Source of the DNA: an uncultured Alphaproteobacteria bacterium
GTDB taxonomy: Bacteria > Pseudomonadota > Alphaproteobacteria > HIMB59 > GCA-002718135
Reading direction: 5' to 3'
Assembly: GCA_902616075.1 (NCBI GenBank)
Contig: CACMRK010000002.1
Span: 62,001-126,000 of the forward strand
DNA length: 64,000 nt
Shown one piece after another: positions 19,980 to 34,187 of this stretch. The first letter of the stretch is position 1, and each line of letters begins with the position of its first letter. The notes beneath the pieces were generated by a model. That model worked only from the letters and a program-made list of their open reading frames with translations, made no database searches and had not been told where the DNA came from. Position numbers and translations under genes: made by a program.

Positions 19980-20198
19980 TTACTTAAAATCTTCTTTTGT
20001 AACTTTATTGTTTTCTTGCTTAATTTTTTTAATTTGGCTTTCAATACTTTTTAATTTTTCCTCACATGCTTTTTTTAAATTCATTCCTTCTTCGTAAAGT
20101 TTTACAGACTCTTCTAAATCAACTTCACCATTTTCTAATTTCTCTACAATAGACTCAAGTTTTTTTAAATTATTTTCAAAATTATTATCTTTATTCAT
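19980..20198 (-). CDS. xseB: Exodeoxyribonuclease VII small subunit
   Basis: 72 aa; FENNLKKLESIVEKLENGEVDLEESVKLYEEGMNLKKACEEKL. Confidence 0.95.
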   Translation of the reverse strand: MNKDNNFENNLKKLESIVEKLENGEVDLEESVKLYEEGMNLKKACEEKLKSIESQIKKIKQENNKVTKEDFK

Positions 20199-20484
20199 TA
20201 GATGTATCTATTTTTGTAATATTTGATGTTTCTATATCATATATTAAAGCATAAATTTTATCATTACTTTTTATTGTAAACAAAATCCGATTATTATCAA
20301 TCATATCTATATCTGTAATTTTGTGCCCTTTTTCTAAATTTAAATTATATTCAATTAAATTTGTTTCTAAATTACTTTGTTTTTTTGTTGTTTTTATATA
20401 CAAACCATAAACTAGAGCTAAAAAACAAATAACAATTAATATACCTAAAAATATTACAATAAATTTAAGAATTTTTTGAGACAT
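20191..20484 (-). CDS. Small single-TM protein, possibly DUF6476-like
   Basis: 97 aa; N-terminal TM; overlaps xseB by 8 nt; divergent from rluD. Confidence 0.6.
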   Translation of the reverse strand: MSQKILKFIVIFLGILIVICFLALVYGLYIKTTKKQSNLETNLIEYNLNLEKGHKITDIDMIDNNRILFTIKSNDKIYALIYDIETSNITKIDTSNE

Positions 20485-21454
20485 GAACGAATTCTATAAT
20501 CTTAAATTAACTATAAATAAAGAATTAAGTTCACAAAGATTAGATAAAGTGCTCGTTTCAAAATTGGAAGGATATTCAAGAACACAAATTAAAACTTTAA
20601 TATTAAATGGCAATGTATGTCTTGATGAAAAGGAAATAAAAGATCCATCTTACATAACTAAAGAAAATGAAAATTACTTTATAAATATTATCTTAAAGCA
20701 AGAAACAAAACATTCAGCTGAAAATATAGACTTAAACATTATTTTTGAAGATGAAGATTTAATTGTTATAAATAAACCTCCAAATTTAGTAATGCATCCA
20801 GCTCCTGGAAATGAAAGCGGCACTCTTGTGAATGCTCTTATGCATTACACTAATAATCAACTAAGTAGTTTAGATGATAATGCTAGACCAGGAATAGTCC
20901 ATCGTTTAGATAAGGATACGAGTGGAATTCTTGTTGTTGCAAAAAATAATAATGTTCATATTAATTTAGCCGAACAATTCAAAGAACATACAATATCTCG
21001 TAGATATAAAGCAATAGTTTGGGGAACTCCTGATAATCAATCAATTGAAGGGTATATAGAGAGAAATAGAAAAAATAGAAAAAAAATGAGTTTAAATAAT
21101 AAGGGTTTTGGAAAATATTCTAAAACCGATATTAAATTAGAAAAAACTTTTGGTATTGCTAGTTTAGTTGACTGTCATTTACATACTGGAAGAACGCATC
21201 AAATTAGACTTCATTTAACTTCTAAAAATTCTCCAATCATTGGTGATAAGATTTATGGAAAAAGTAAAATTAATCAATTTGGAAAAGATAAAAATACATT
21301 TAATAAATTCATGATTTTAAAAAATTTTGAAAGACAGGCATTGCATGCTTATCATCTTGGTTTTGATCATCCTACATCAAAAAAAAGGATGGATTTTGAT
21401 ATTGAAATTCCTGAAGATTTTAAGAATTTAATTGAATTATTGCTTAAATATTAA
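20483..21454 (+). CDS. rluD: RluD-family 23S rRNA pseudouridine synthase
   Basis: S4 domain, GIVHRLDKDTSGILVVAKN, LHTGRTHQIRLHL. Confidence 0.95.
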   Translation: MNEFYNLKLTINKELSSQRLDKVLVSKLEGYSRTQIKTLILNGNVCLDEKEIKDPSYITKENENYFINIILKQETKHSAENIDLNIIFEDEDLIVINKPPNLVMHPAPGNESGTLVNALMHYTNNQLSSLDDNARPGIVHRLDKDTSGILVVAKNNNVHINLAEQFKEHTISRRYKAIVWGTPDNQSIEGYIERNRKNRKKMSLNNKGFGKYSKTDIKLEKTFGIASLVDCHLHTGRTHQIRLHLTSKNSPIIGDKIYGKSKINQFGKDKNTFNKFMILKNFERQALHAYHLGFDHPTSKKRMDFDIEIPEDFKNLIELLLKY

Positions 21455-21484
21455 ATTATATTTTATTTGTGATATAGGCGTATT

Positions 21485-24712
<3,228 letters not shown>

Positions 24713-24720
<8 letters not shown>

Positions 24721-26068
24721 GATAGGGCCTTACTAATCTTTTTATTTCTAAAGACTTCTTTTTAACCTCAGTAATTTCTGGACCTTCAACTAGTATTCTA
24801 ACTAATGGTTCAGTTCCAGATAACCTTACAAGAGATCTTATTTTTTTATTATTATATAATTTATCATTCTTTAACTTATCAAGAATTTTTAACAGTTTGG
24901 TATTCTTTGTTTTATAATTTAAATTAATTTTTTCTTGAGCAAAATCATTGTACAAATCAAAAAGTTTGCTGGCCTTATTCTTATTTGATATCAAAATTTC
25001 AGTAATTTTTAGAGCTGCTAAAATTCCATCACCAGTATTAGAATGTTCTGACAAGATTATATGTCCTGATTGTTCACCACCTATCATAGATTTAGATTTT
25101 TTCATTTGATTTATAACGTTTATATCTCCAACAGTTGTCCGTTTAATATTTAATTTTAATTTATTTGTAAGATAATTTTCTAATCCCATGTTAGACATGA
25201 CTGTAATAATAACATCATGTTGATTAGATTTTTTCTTAGGTTTTACATAACTTTTACATAGCAATCCTATAATCTTATCACCATCAACTTCTTTTCCTTC
25301 TTCATCTACAACTATTAATCTATCTCCATCACCATCAAATGCAAATCCAATATCTGCCTTTTCTTTTAAGACATTTTCTGAAAGTGATTTAACGTCAACT
25401 GCGCCACAATTTTTATTAATATTCAAACCATCGGGATTATTATTTATGGCTATTACATTATGACCTAATTCCCAAAATAAGTTTGGGGCTATATTGTATG
25501 TAGCTCCATTCGCACAATCTAAAACAATTTTTAATTTTTTCTTGGATGACGTTTTATTTAAAGTGCTCTTTAAAAATTCTGAGTACCTGCCTGAAGCATC
25601 TTCTAATCTTTTTGCATTTCCAGATACAAATGTGTTGTTTGTTACTTTAGAATATTTTTTATTATTTAAAACTATATTTTCAACCTTTTGCTCTATTGAT
25701 GAACTTAATTTTGTTCCAGTGCTATCAAAAAATTTAAGTCCATTATATTCATATGTATTATGAGAAGCTGTAATCATTACACCAATATCAGCTCTTAACG
25801 TTTTAATCATTAATGGTACAGCAGGTGTAGGAAGTGGTCCAACTAAAATTACATCCATACCCATAGAAATAAATCCAGCTGTAACAAGAGGTTCATATAA
25901 ATATCCAGATAATCTTGTGTCTTTACAAATGACAACTCTGCTATTTTTAGAATTTTTCTTTTTGAGAAGGAATGCAACAGTCTTTGAAATTTTTAGACAA
26001 GTTTCAGCAGTAAGAGGTTCTTTATTAACTAAGCACCGTATACCGTCGGTACCAAATATTTTAGACAT
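24713..26068 (-). CDS. glmM: Phosphoglucosamine mutase
   Basis: MSKIFGTDGIRC, GVMITASHNTYEYNGLKFF, DGDGDR, RLSGTEPLVRI. Confidence 0.98.
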
Positions 26069-26112
26069 TCATGTCTTTTATTCAAAAAAATAAATAAAGT
26101 GAAGTAATTAAA

Positions 26113-28014
26113 TTAGTTTGCTGGTGCAGGAGCTGATCCACCTGTCTTTGGAACAGAGGTAGCAGGTTTTTTTGGTGTATTTACATCATTATCAAAATCA
26201 TCACGAGTTGGCTTTATACCTTTTATTAAATCTTTAATTTCATCACCCGATAATGTTTCATACTCTAAAAGACCTTTAGCAACTATATGCAGTTCTTCAA
26301 TATTATCTTGAAGAATTTTTCTACAATTATTTTCAGCTTCTTCTGCAAGAGACCTAACCTCTTCATCAATTAGTTTTGCTGTAGAGTCGGACAAATTTTT
26401 TGATTGTGCAACAGAATGCCCAAGGAAAACCTCCTCACTGTCACTGTTATATCTCAGACGGCCTAATTTTTCACTCATACCCCATTCAGTGATCATTTTT
26501 TTTGATAGATTTGTCACCATTTGTATATCGCTTGCTGCACCATTTGTAATTTTATCTTTACCAAAGATCATTTCTTCTGCAATTCTTCCTCCGGTAGCTA
26601 TTAATAAATGCGCTTTCATTTGATCTTTTCTCATAGACAGCTGATCTTTTTCTGGGAGTCTCATAACCATACCTAAGGCTCTGCCTCTTGGAATTATAGT
26701 TGCTTTATGAATTGGATCGGAGGCTGGTGAGTGAAGGGTTGCTACTGCATGACCAGCTTCATGATAAGCTGTAAGTTTTTTTTCATCTTCTGACATGACC
26801 ATAGATCTTTTTTCAGCACCCATCATCACTTTATCTTTAGCACTTTCAAAATCCTCAAGAGTAACCATTCTTTTATTTTTTCTAGCAGCTAATAATGCTG
26901 CTTCATTAACTAAATTTGCTAAATCAGCTCCAGAAAAGCCTGGTGTTCCCCTTGCAATAATTTTTGAATCAAATTTTGGCGAAACTTTAATTTTTTTAAT
27001 ATGAACTTTAAGTATTTTGTCTCTTCCCATTACATCGGGATTATTAACTGTTATTTGACGATCAAATCTTCCTGGTCTAAGCAATGCTGGATCAAGGACG
27101 TCTGGTCTATTTGTTGCAGCAATAATAATTACACCTGCATTTGCTTCAAAGCCATCCATTTCCACAAGAAGTTGATTAAGAGTTTGTTCTCTTTCGTCAT
27201 TTCCGCCACCAAGACCAGCGCCACGGTGTCTTCCAACAGCATCAATTTCATCAATAAAAACTATACAAGGTGCATTTTTTTTACCTTGTTCAAACATATC
27301 TCTAACTCTACTAGCTCCGACACCTACAAACATTTCAACAAAATCTGATCCTGAAATAGAGAAGAACGGAACATTCGCCTCACCTGCAATTGCCCTTGCA
27401 AGTAAAGTTTTTCCTGTACCTGGAGGACCTACAAGAAGTGCACCTCTTGGTATCTTACCACCTAATCTGGAAAATTTTGAGGGATCTTTTAAAAATTCGA
27501 CAACTTCTTCTAATTCTTGTTTAGCTTCATCAATACCTGCAACATCGTCAAATGTAACTTTACCAACTGCTTCATTTAATAATTTAGCTTTTGATTTACC
27601 AAAGCCCATTGCTTTTCCACCACCACCTTGCATCTGGCGCATAAAGAAAATCCAAACTCCAATTAATAGAAGCATTGGAAACCACGATAGCAATACACTC
27701 AAAAGTGGATGCATTGATCTTTCGGAGGGCTCAGCAGTAATCTTCACGCCACTTTCATTTAATTTATCTACCAAATTAGGATAATTAGGGACATATGTGC
27801 TAAATGATCGTCCGTCGTTTAGAAACCCTGTAACGTTGCTTCCATTGATATTAACTTCAGAAACATTTCCACTTTCTGTTGCAGCAATGAAGTCAGAAAA
27901 GGAAATTTTTGAAGTATTTCTATTGTTAGAACTTCCTTGGAAAAGATTGAAAAGCACAATTAAAAGCAATCCAATTATAATCCATAATACAACGTTTTTA
28001 CTGATGTTTTTCAT
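26113..28014 (-). CDS. ftsH: ATP-dependent zinc metalloprotease FtsH
   Basis: [49 protein letters not shown] region, HEAGH. Confidence 0.99.
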   Translation of the reverse strand: MKNISKNVVLWIIIGLLLIVLFNLFQGSSNNRNTSKISFSDFIAATESGNVSEVNINGSNVTGFLNDGRSFSTYVPNYPNLVDKLNESGVKITAEPSERSMHPLLSVLLSWFPMLLLIGVWIFFMRQMQGGGGKAMGFGKSKAKLLNEAVGKVTFDDVAGIDEAKQELEEVVEFLKDPSKFSRLGGKIPRGALLVGPPGTGKTLLARAIAGEANVPFFSISGSDFVEMFVGVGASRVRDMFEQGKKNAPCIVFIDEIDAVGRHRGAGLGGGNDEREQTLNQLLVEMDGFEANAGVIIIAATNRPDVLDPALLRPGRFDRQITVNNPDVMGRDKILKVHIKKIKVSPKFDSKIIARGTPGFSGADLANLVNEAALLAARKNKRMVTLEDFESAKDKVMMGAEKRSMVMSEDEKKLTAYHEAGHAVATLHSPASDPIHKATIIPRGRALGMVMRLPEKDQLSMRKDQMKAHLLIATGGRIAEEMIFGKDKITNGAASDIQMVTNLSKKMITEWGMSEKLGRLRYNSDSEEVFLGHSVAQSKNLSDSTAKLIDEEVRSLAEEAENNCRKILQDNIEELHIVAKGLLEYETLSGDEIKDLIKGIKPTRDDFDNDVNTPKKPATSVPKTGGSAPAPAN

Positions 28015-28065
28015 CTATTTAATACATAGGAATTTATTATAAAAACACAATAGTTTTGTAGAAAA

Positions 28066-29037
28066 TTAAACAGATTTTCTTGAAAATATAAGAAAATCAT
28101 CATTTTTTTTAACAATCATACCTTTGAGATTAAAAATATTAAAATTTAATTTCTTCATTTCACTTATTAAGATTCTAGTTTTTTTTGATCGAGGAGCGTT
28201 AGATTGATAAAATAAAAACTGATATATTCTTCTTATAATATTTTCAGAAGCAATTTCATTTAAATTTTTTATATTATGAGGGCTAATAACAATTTGTTTA
28301 CTGTCAACATGAACAATATTTTTAAGAAGTATCTCAAGTATCATTTGAATGAAATATGGTGAATAAAAAAGTATATTCTCAAAATCTTTATTTATTTCAT
28401 TAATTGTTTTTTGGTCAGATTTTTTAAGAAAATTTCTTATTATAGGACGAGTATAATCTAAATTAAAATTTGATGGATCATTAATATATTCTATTTTATT
28501 TTTCTTATTATAATTCAATAATGCATCTTTAGAAAAATTTAAAAGCGGTCTAATTATGCAAACTTTATTATAAAGTGAGAATTCAGACATTGATTTTAAA
28601 CCGTAAAAATCACTGCCAGCGATCTTTCTATTCAAAAAAGTTTCTAAATTATCATCTTTGTGATGAGCAATAAATAAATGCAAAAAATTATTTTTAATAC
28701 AATAATCTGTAAGTAAATTATAACGATTATCTCTAGCCTCATTCATACTTTTCTTACTCACTTTATCTTTGTTTACAGTTAGAATTTGAGAGTTAATGTT
28801 GTTTTTATCCAAGTAGGTAGAAATAAACTTAGCTTCCTCTTTAGAATTTTTTCTAATACGATGATCTACGATTAAAGCGATCAAGTTTCCTTTTTTGTAT
28901 TTTATAAAAGCATTTGCGAGGAATAATAATGACATACTATCTGGACCTCCAGAAACTGCCACAGCGACAGAAGGATTTTTTTCAAAAGTATATTTTTTTT
29001 CTATGTTTTTAATGAATTCTTTATTTGTGAGCTTCAT
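28066..29037 (-). CDS. tilS: tRNA(Ile)-lysidine synthetase TilS
   Basis: AVAVSGGPDSMSLLFLA PP-loop; VDHRIRKNSKEEA; AHHKDDNLETFLNR. Confidence 0.95.
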   Translation of the reverse strand: MKLTNKEFIKNIEKKYTFEKNPSVAVAVSGGPDSMSLLFLANAFIKYKKGNLIALIVDHRIRKNSKEEAKFISTYLDKNNINSQILTVNKDKVSKKSMNEARDNRYNLLTDYCIKNNFLHLFIAHHKDDNLETFLNRKIAGSDFYGLKSMSEFSLYNKVCIIRPLLNFSKDALLNYNKKNKIEYINDPSNFNLDYTRPIIRNFLKKSDQKTINEINKDFENILFYSPYFIQMILEILLKNIVHVDSKQIVISPHNIKNLNEIASENIIRRIYQFLFYQSNAPRSKKTRILISEMKKLNFNIFNLKGMIVKKNDDFLIFSRKSV

Positions 29038-29951
29038 TCATTATTTTCTAAACAATTATACTCAACAATTTGTTTTTTGGTTTGAGGAATTATTTTATTT
29101 TTTGGAAAATCAATAATTAATTTTTCCATAGTTTTACAAGCCTCAGTAGTTTTTTCCACTTGGTATAATGACTGAGAAAGTTTGAAAAGCATTTCTGCAG
29201 CTTTAATACTATCTGGAAATTTTTGAAAACCTTCTGCAAATACAAGTGCAGCTTCTCTATAATTTTTTTCTAGAATATATAATTCTCCAAGCCAATAATG
29301 TGCTGAACCTGATAGTTGATTATCAGGATTGTCTGAAATAAACTGTTCGAATGAAGTTTTGGCATCCTGCCATTTTTTATTTCTAATATTATCAAATGCT
29401 TCTTGGAATTGATCTTCAGGTGATAAGACCTCTTCTTTTTCATTAGAATTTATTTTCTGATCTTCAGATATAACTTCTTCATTTGTATCATTTGTGTTTT
29501 TTGAAATATTTAATGTTCCAAGTGTATTTTCAGTTTCAGTATCACTTAAAGTATTGCTTTTAACTTCAGAGCTATCTTGTGAAGCTTCATCAGTATTTAT
29601 TTCAACATTATTTAAAGCAACTGATTGGAAATTATTAATAACTAATTCTAAGTTTTCTAACTTATTAAAAATATCGTCTAATTGAAAATACAATTCTTCT
29701 AAATTAGAAGTTAAATTTTTAATATCGTTTTCAATATCATATATTCGCAAATCGATAGCAGAAAGATTTTTAACGAAATCATTATTTGTTCCATTTGATT
29801 GATTTGGTGAATTTGAAAATACTTCTTTAGAAAGATCCGAAACTTCTCTTTGTAACCTTTCTAATTGTTGAGAGATAGTAAGATCATTTTCATTAGAAAA
29901 AGCATAACTTGAAAAAAATAAAATTAAAACAGTAAGTATGTACTTAAACAT
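29034..29951 (-). CDS. cpoB: Cell division coordinator CpoB (YbgF)
   Basis: Signal peptide, coiled coil, C-terminal TPR (QFQEAFDNIRNKKWQDAKTSFEQFISDNPDNQLSGSAHYWLGELY); next to pal. Confidence 0.93.
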   Translation of the reverse strand: MFKYILTVLILFFSSYAFSNENDLTISQQLERLQREVSDLSKEVFSNSPNQSNGTNNDFVKNLSAIDLRIYDIENDIKNLTSNLEELYFQLDDIFNKLENLELVINNFQSVALNNVEINTDEASQDSSEVKSNTLSDTETENTLGTLNISKNTNDTNEEVISEDQKINSNEKEEVLSPEDQFQEAFDNIRNKKWQDAKTSFEQFISDNPDNQLSGSAHYWLGELYILEKNYREAALVFAEGFQKFPDSIKAAEMLFKLSQSLYQVEKTTEACKTMEKLIIDFPKNKIIPQTKKQIVEYNCLENNE

Positions 29952-29985
29952 TGAATTATTTTAATTTCTAATTGAGATAAAAATG

Positions 29986-30009
29986 TGGCGCTATATTTTT
30001 ATAGCGCCA
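29986..30009 (-). terminator. Hairpin between pal and cpoB (candidate intrinsic terminator/attenuator)
   Basis: Perfect 10-bp inverted repeat TGGCGCTATA-TTTT-TATAGCGCCA; on the minus strand followed by CATTTTTATC. Confidence 0.7.
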
Positions 30010-30028
30010 AAGTATTAAGGAATTATAA

Positions 30029-30550
30029 TTAATTAACTAAAGTTACTGATCTTCTGTTTTGAGCCCATGCTCCATCATTTGATCCGACAACAGCAGGTCT
30101 TTCTTTACCATAACTAATAGTTGAAACTCTGTCAGGATTTATTCCTAATCCAATTAGGTAATTTTTAACAGCTTGAGCTCTTTTTTCACCTAGAGCTAAG
30201 TTATACTCTCTAGTTCCTCTTTCATCACAGTGTCCTTCAATTGTGACAGAAACATCACTATTTTGCTTAAGCCATGCAACCTGATCTTGAAGTAACTCCA
30301 AAGCGTCTGAATCTAAATCTGAACTATCATATCCAAAAAATACTCTATCACCGACATTAACAATTAAATCTTCCTGTGATCCAGAAACAATTCCACTTCC
30401 TGCAGTTTCAGTAATACTTCCTTCTGAAGAAACATCACTTCCTGAACTACTTGATCCTGAACCTGAAGAGTCAGCTGAGTCTTTAGGTGTAGTTGCACAA
30501 GCGGCAACAAATAAAACCATAAAAATAGAGATAAAAAACTTGTAAAACAT
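30029..30550 (-). CDS. pal: Peptidoglycan-associated lipoprotein Pal
   Basis: Lipobox (FVAAC), OmpA-like C-terminus VTIEGHCDERGTREYNLALGEKRAQAVKNYL. Confidence 0.97.
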   Translation of the reverse strand: MFYKFFISIFMVLFVAACATTPKDSADSSGSGSSSSGSDVSSEGSITETAGSGIVSGSQEDLIVNVGDRVFFGYDSSDLDSDALELLQDQVAWLKQNSDVSVTIEGHCDERGTREYNLALGEKRAQAVKNYLIGLGINPDRVSTISYGKERPAVVGSNDGAWAQNRRSVTLVN

Positions 30551-30651
30551 AAATATTTGCTCCCTTAATACTTTGAGTAGATATACTAAATTATTCCTAG
30601 TTCCTTAACATTTTTTTCAAAATTTCGTATATTTTTTTGTATTATATTGAA

Positions 30652-31971
30652 TTAATGCATCAAGGGGGACCAAGCTGGATCAGAGCCTCCTAAAGGTGTT
30701 ATTACTTTTCTTTCATTAAAACCAGTTAAATCAATAGAATATAGGCTGGATTCACCTCCAGATCCATCCTCAGCAGTTCTCTCTTCCTTGAAATACATCA
30801 AAAATCTACCATTTGGGGCCCAAGTTGGCCCTTCAACATGGAAAGATTTTGCAATCATTCTTTCATTTGAACCATCTACCTCCATAACACCTATATAAAA
30901 TTGCCCTCCCTCTTGTTTGGTAAATGCAATCATATCACCTCTTGGAGACCAGACTGGTGTGTAGTAACTTCCTGCTTCCCTACTAATTCTTTTAATATTT
31001 TTTCCATTATTATCACTTACATACAAATGTCTTCTTCCACTTCTATCTGAATTAAAAACTATTTTTTTCCCATCGGGTGAAAAACTTGCAGAAACATCTA
31101 TTGAAGAATTATTAGTAACTCTTTTTGAAATTCTTGTTTTTAGATCAAGAATATAAATTTCGGAATTACCAATTTCAGGATCAGTGTAGGACATTACAAT
31201 TTGATTACCATCAGGTGAAAAACGTGGAGCAAATGTCATTCCAGGAAACTCACCTACTATTTCTTGCTTACCGGTTTCAATATCAAATATGTAAACTCTT
31301 GGATTATTTCTATTTACATATGACATGTATGTTATTTTTTGTGAATTAGGAGAGAATCTTGGAGTTAATACTAAGTATGATCCATCCGTTAAAAAACGAT
31401 GATTTGATTGATCTTGATCCATTATTGCTAATCTTTTTTGTTTATTTTCTTTTGGGCCAGTCTCAGCAACGTAAACTATTCTTGTATCAAAGTAACCACC
31501 TTCACCAGTGATATTTTTAAAAATGGAATCTGAAATAATATGAGCAACTCTTCTCCAATTTTTTTCATTAGTCTCATATTTTTTTCCTACGATTTGCTTT
31601 TGTTGAAAGACATCAAACAACCTAAACTCAACAGATATTTTACCATTGTTTGTTGAAATTTTTCCAGAAACTAAATGTTGGGCCTTTATTAATTTCCAAT
31701 CTTCAAATCTAGGTTTATTTGATAAAGATTCATTATCTTGAATAAAAGATCTTTTATCTATTGGTAAAAAAAGCCCAGACCTTTCTAAGTTATCTGAAAT
31801 AACAGTTGAAATATTTTTACCTACTTTAGTTAATTGTGAATTTTTTGAGTATAGCTCTGTTACAGCTATTGGAGTTGGCTTCACACTACCTTGTGTTAGA
31901 GTCACTTCTAATGAATGGACTTTTAAACTCGAAAATAAAAAAAGGGTTATTAAGAAAATTTTTTTCATCAA
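30652..31971 (-). CDS. tolB: Tol-Pal system protein TolB
   Basis: TolB N-domain and beta-propeller repeats (SPDGKKIVFNSDRSGRRHLYV). Confidence 0.97.
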   Translation of the reverse strand: MMKKIFLITLFLFSSLKVHSLEVTLTQGSVKPTPIAVTELYSKNSQLTKVGKNISTVISDNLERSGLFLPIDKRSFIQDNESLSNKPRFEDWKLIKAQHLVSGKISTNNGKISVEFRLFDVFQQKQIVGKKYETNEKNWRRVAHIISDSIFKNITGEGGYFDTRIVYVAETGPKENKQKRLAIMDQDQSNHRFLTDGSYLVLTPRFSPNSQKITYMSYVNRNNPRVYIFDIETGKQEIVGEFPGMTFAPRFSPDGNQIVMSYTDPEIGNSEIYILDLKTRISKRVTNNSSIDVSASFSPDGKKIVFNSDRSGRRHLYVSDNNGKNIKRISREAGSYYTPVWSPRGDMIAFTKQEGGQFYIGVMEVDGSNERMIAKSFHVEGPTWAPNGRFLMYFKEERTAEDGSGGESSLYSIDLTGFNERKVITPLGGSDPAWSPLMH

Positions 31972-33038
31972 TATCCTTTCATAATACTATAATCAAAAGT
32001 AATTGTAAGATTTTTCCATAGATTATATTTATCTTTTGGAAGTTTTAACGGTGTACATTCTGGGTTTAAAAGAGTTCTCATTGCGCTATCTGTGATTGGT
32101 CCATAAAATGGATTAGTTTTAGCAATATTTGTGTCAACAATGCGGATGCTGCTTGGTGAAACCTTCATATTTTGTAATATTTTTGCTGAAATTGTTACTT
32201 TGTCTCCTCTTTTTATAACTGCACCTGCTGGCGCATTCCAACAAGAAGATAATTGCTGTCTCAACATGTCTATTTCAGATATTGATAGCATAATATTGTC
32301 ATCAGTATCATCTGTACTTTTATTATCAACCTCTGCAACTTCTTCTTTAACCTCATTTTGAACCATATTTGTTTTTTCATTTCTTAAATCTTTAAGCATA
32401 GATGCTATGCTAAAATCTTTTTCAGGTTTCGGCTTTGGTTTAGATACGGCTTTATCACTTTCCAACTTTGGTTTATCCTTTATGTTTGTTTCAACATCTA
32501 AATCTGATTTAACATTTTCATTATTTATATTTTTTGGCTTTGGTTTGAGTTTTGGTTTAATTATATCAGTTTTAATTGTTTCTATTTTTTTCTTAACCTC
32601 TAAAATTTCCTTTTCTTTGATAACTACTTTTTTTGTTTCCTTAACATCTAAATTTGGAGTTTGTTTCATTTTCAAAACTGGTTGATTGGGATTAGTTTTT
32701 TCTTCAATTTCAGTTTTATTTATTTCAACATTTTTTTTTACTTCTAATTGATCTGATGAATTAAATTTTTTTTTCTTAGTAATTGTTTCCTTATTTTTAT
32801 TTTCTGGTTTTTCAGTATCAGATTTTTTCAAATTTGTATTTTCATCAACATTAAGTATTTCAATAGGTATTACGTTTGGGACGTAGATTTCTTTAGGAGA
32901 AAAAAAATTTGGTAAGCCGACCATAAACAAAAGGATAATTAAATGTATTAGTGTTGAAAAAATAACTCCTGATGTTTTAGGATTTAAATTTTCAAAAAAG
33001 TTTATAATTTTTAAACTATTATAGCTTATATTATCCAT
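31968..33038 (-). CDS. tolA: TolA-like cell envelope protein
   Basis: N-terminal TM, Lys/Glu/Pro-rich central region, C-terminal TonB/TolA-like domain (LSSCWNAPAGAVIKRGDKVTISAKIL); tol operon position. Confidence 0.92.
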   Translation of the reverse strand: MDNISYNSLKIINFFENLNPKTSGVIFSTLIHLIILLFMVGLPNFFSPKEIYVPNVIPIEILNVDENTNLKKSDTEKPENKNKETITKKKKFNSSDQLEVKKNVEINKTEIEEKTNPNQPVLKMKQTPNLDVKETKKVVIKEKEILEVKKKIETIKTDIIKPKLKPKPKNINNENVKSDLDVETNIKDKPKLESDKAVSKPKPKPEKDFSIASMLKDLRNEKTNMVQNEVKEEVAEVDNKSTDDTDDNIMLSISEIDMLRQQLSSCWNAPAGAVIKRGDKVTISAKILQNMKVSPSSIRIVDTNIAKTNPFYGPITDSAMRTLLNPECTPLKLPKDKYNLWKNLTITFDYSIMKGY

Positions 33039-33467
33039 CTATTGCTCAAGATTTTGAGTAATTAATGCAACTTTAATATATCCTGCTGAATTTATTATGG
33101 ACATAATTTCCATAATTCTTCCATAAGCTACTACTCTATCACCTCGTATATAAATTCTTGCTTCTGTGTTTTGTTCAGTAATAGCGTTTAGTCGAGGAAT
33201 TAAATTTTCTACTTCAACCTTTGATTCTCCAATGTAGACTTCTCCGTCTAACTTAACGGTTATTTCAATTGGATCTTTAATATCAGTTAATGCAGTGGCT
33301 TTAACCTTTGGTAAATCAACTTTTATTCCAACCGTCAGAAGAGGTGCGGTAACCATAAAAACAATTAGTAAAACAAGCATAACATCTACAAAAGGTGTAA
33401 CGTTAATTTCACTCATTTGAGTGTATCTTTGTTTCTTACGTTTGTTTGAATTATTTGAGGTAATCAA
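33039..33467 (-). CDS. tolR: TolR (ExbD family)
   Basis: MSEINVTPFVDVMLVLLIVFMVTAPLL. Confidence 0.97.
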   Translation of the reverse strand: MITSNNSNKRKKQRYTQMSEINVTPFVDVMLVLLIVFMVTAPLLTVGIKVDLPKVKATALTDIKDPIEITVKLDGEVYIGESKVEVENLIPRLNAITEQNTEARIYIRGDRVVAYGRIMEIMSIINSAGYIKVALITQNLEQ

Positions 33468-33468
33468 T

Positions 33469-34182
33469 TTATTTTTTCTCTAATTGTCTAAAAAAAATTG
33501 TTGAGAATTCATCCATAAATGTTTCCAAGGATATGAAGTATTTTGATAAATCGTTTGAAATTTTATTGTACGCAACTACGGCAGGTATAGCTACAAAAAG
33601 TCCTAATGCTGTTGCAAATAGCGCCTCTGCAATTCCTGGAGCAACTACTGCTAAATTAGTATTTTGTGCAATTGCGATAGATTTAAAACTATTCATTATA
33701 CCCCAAACTGTTCCAAATAATCCTATAAACGGAGCAGTTGATCCAGCTGTTGCGAGGAATGTTAAATTTCTTTCAACATTTTCACTTTCTTTATTAAAAA
33801 CAACTGTCATTGATCTCATCATTCTATCTTTTAAAGAATTAATATCAGATGTATCATTTTCAAACTGAGTTTTACTTTTTTTCCACTCTAAAATTGCAGC
33901 ACAAAATAATTTTGATTTTGGATCCGTCTGATTAAAGTTTAAAGTTTCATATAAATCTTCAAATGAATTTCCAGACCAAAAAATATCTTCAAATTCTTTT
34001 TCAAGTTTTTTTAATTGTCTAATTCTTAAAATTTTTGAAATTATTACATTCCAAGAATAAAGAGAGGCTAGGATTAAAATTATAATTACAGATTTAACTA
34101 CAAGGTCAGCTTGCATAAATAACGCAAGCATTGAAAAATCTGGAGCTTCTGTCGATAAATTTGTGCTATTTATATCTGCCAT
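33469..34182 (-). CDS. tolQ: TolQ (ExbB family)
   Basis: FLATAGSTAPFIGLFGTVWGIMNSF, GIAEALFATALGLFVAIPAVVAYN. Confidence 0.97.
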   Translation of the reverse strand: MADINSTNLSTEAPDFSMLALFMQADLVVKSVIIILILASLYSWNVIISKILRIRQLKKLEKEFEDIFWSGNSFEDLYETLNFNQTDPKSKLFCAAILEWKKSKTQFENDTSDINSLKDRMMRSMTVVFNKESENVERNLTFLATAGSTAPFIGLFGTVWGIMNSFKSIAIAQNTNLAVVAPGIAEALFATALGLFVAIPAVVAYNKISNDLSKYFISLETFMDEFSTIFFRQLEKK

Positions 34183-34187
34183 AATAA

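Noticed and set aside
32131-32685. Plus-strand ORFs antisense to tolA
   Set aside because: Phe/Ser/Leu-rich translations mirror the Lys/Glu-rich TolA codons; not independent genes.
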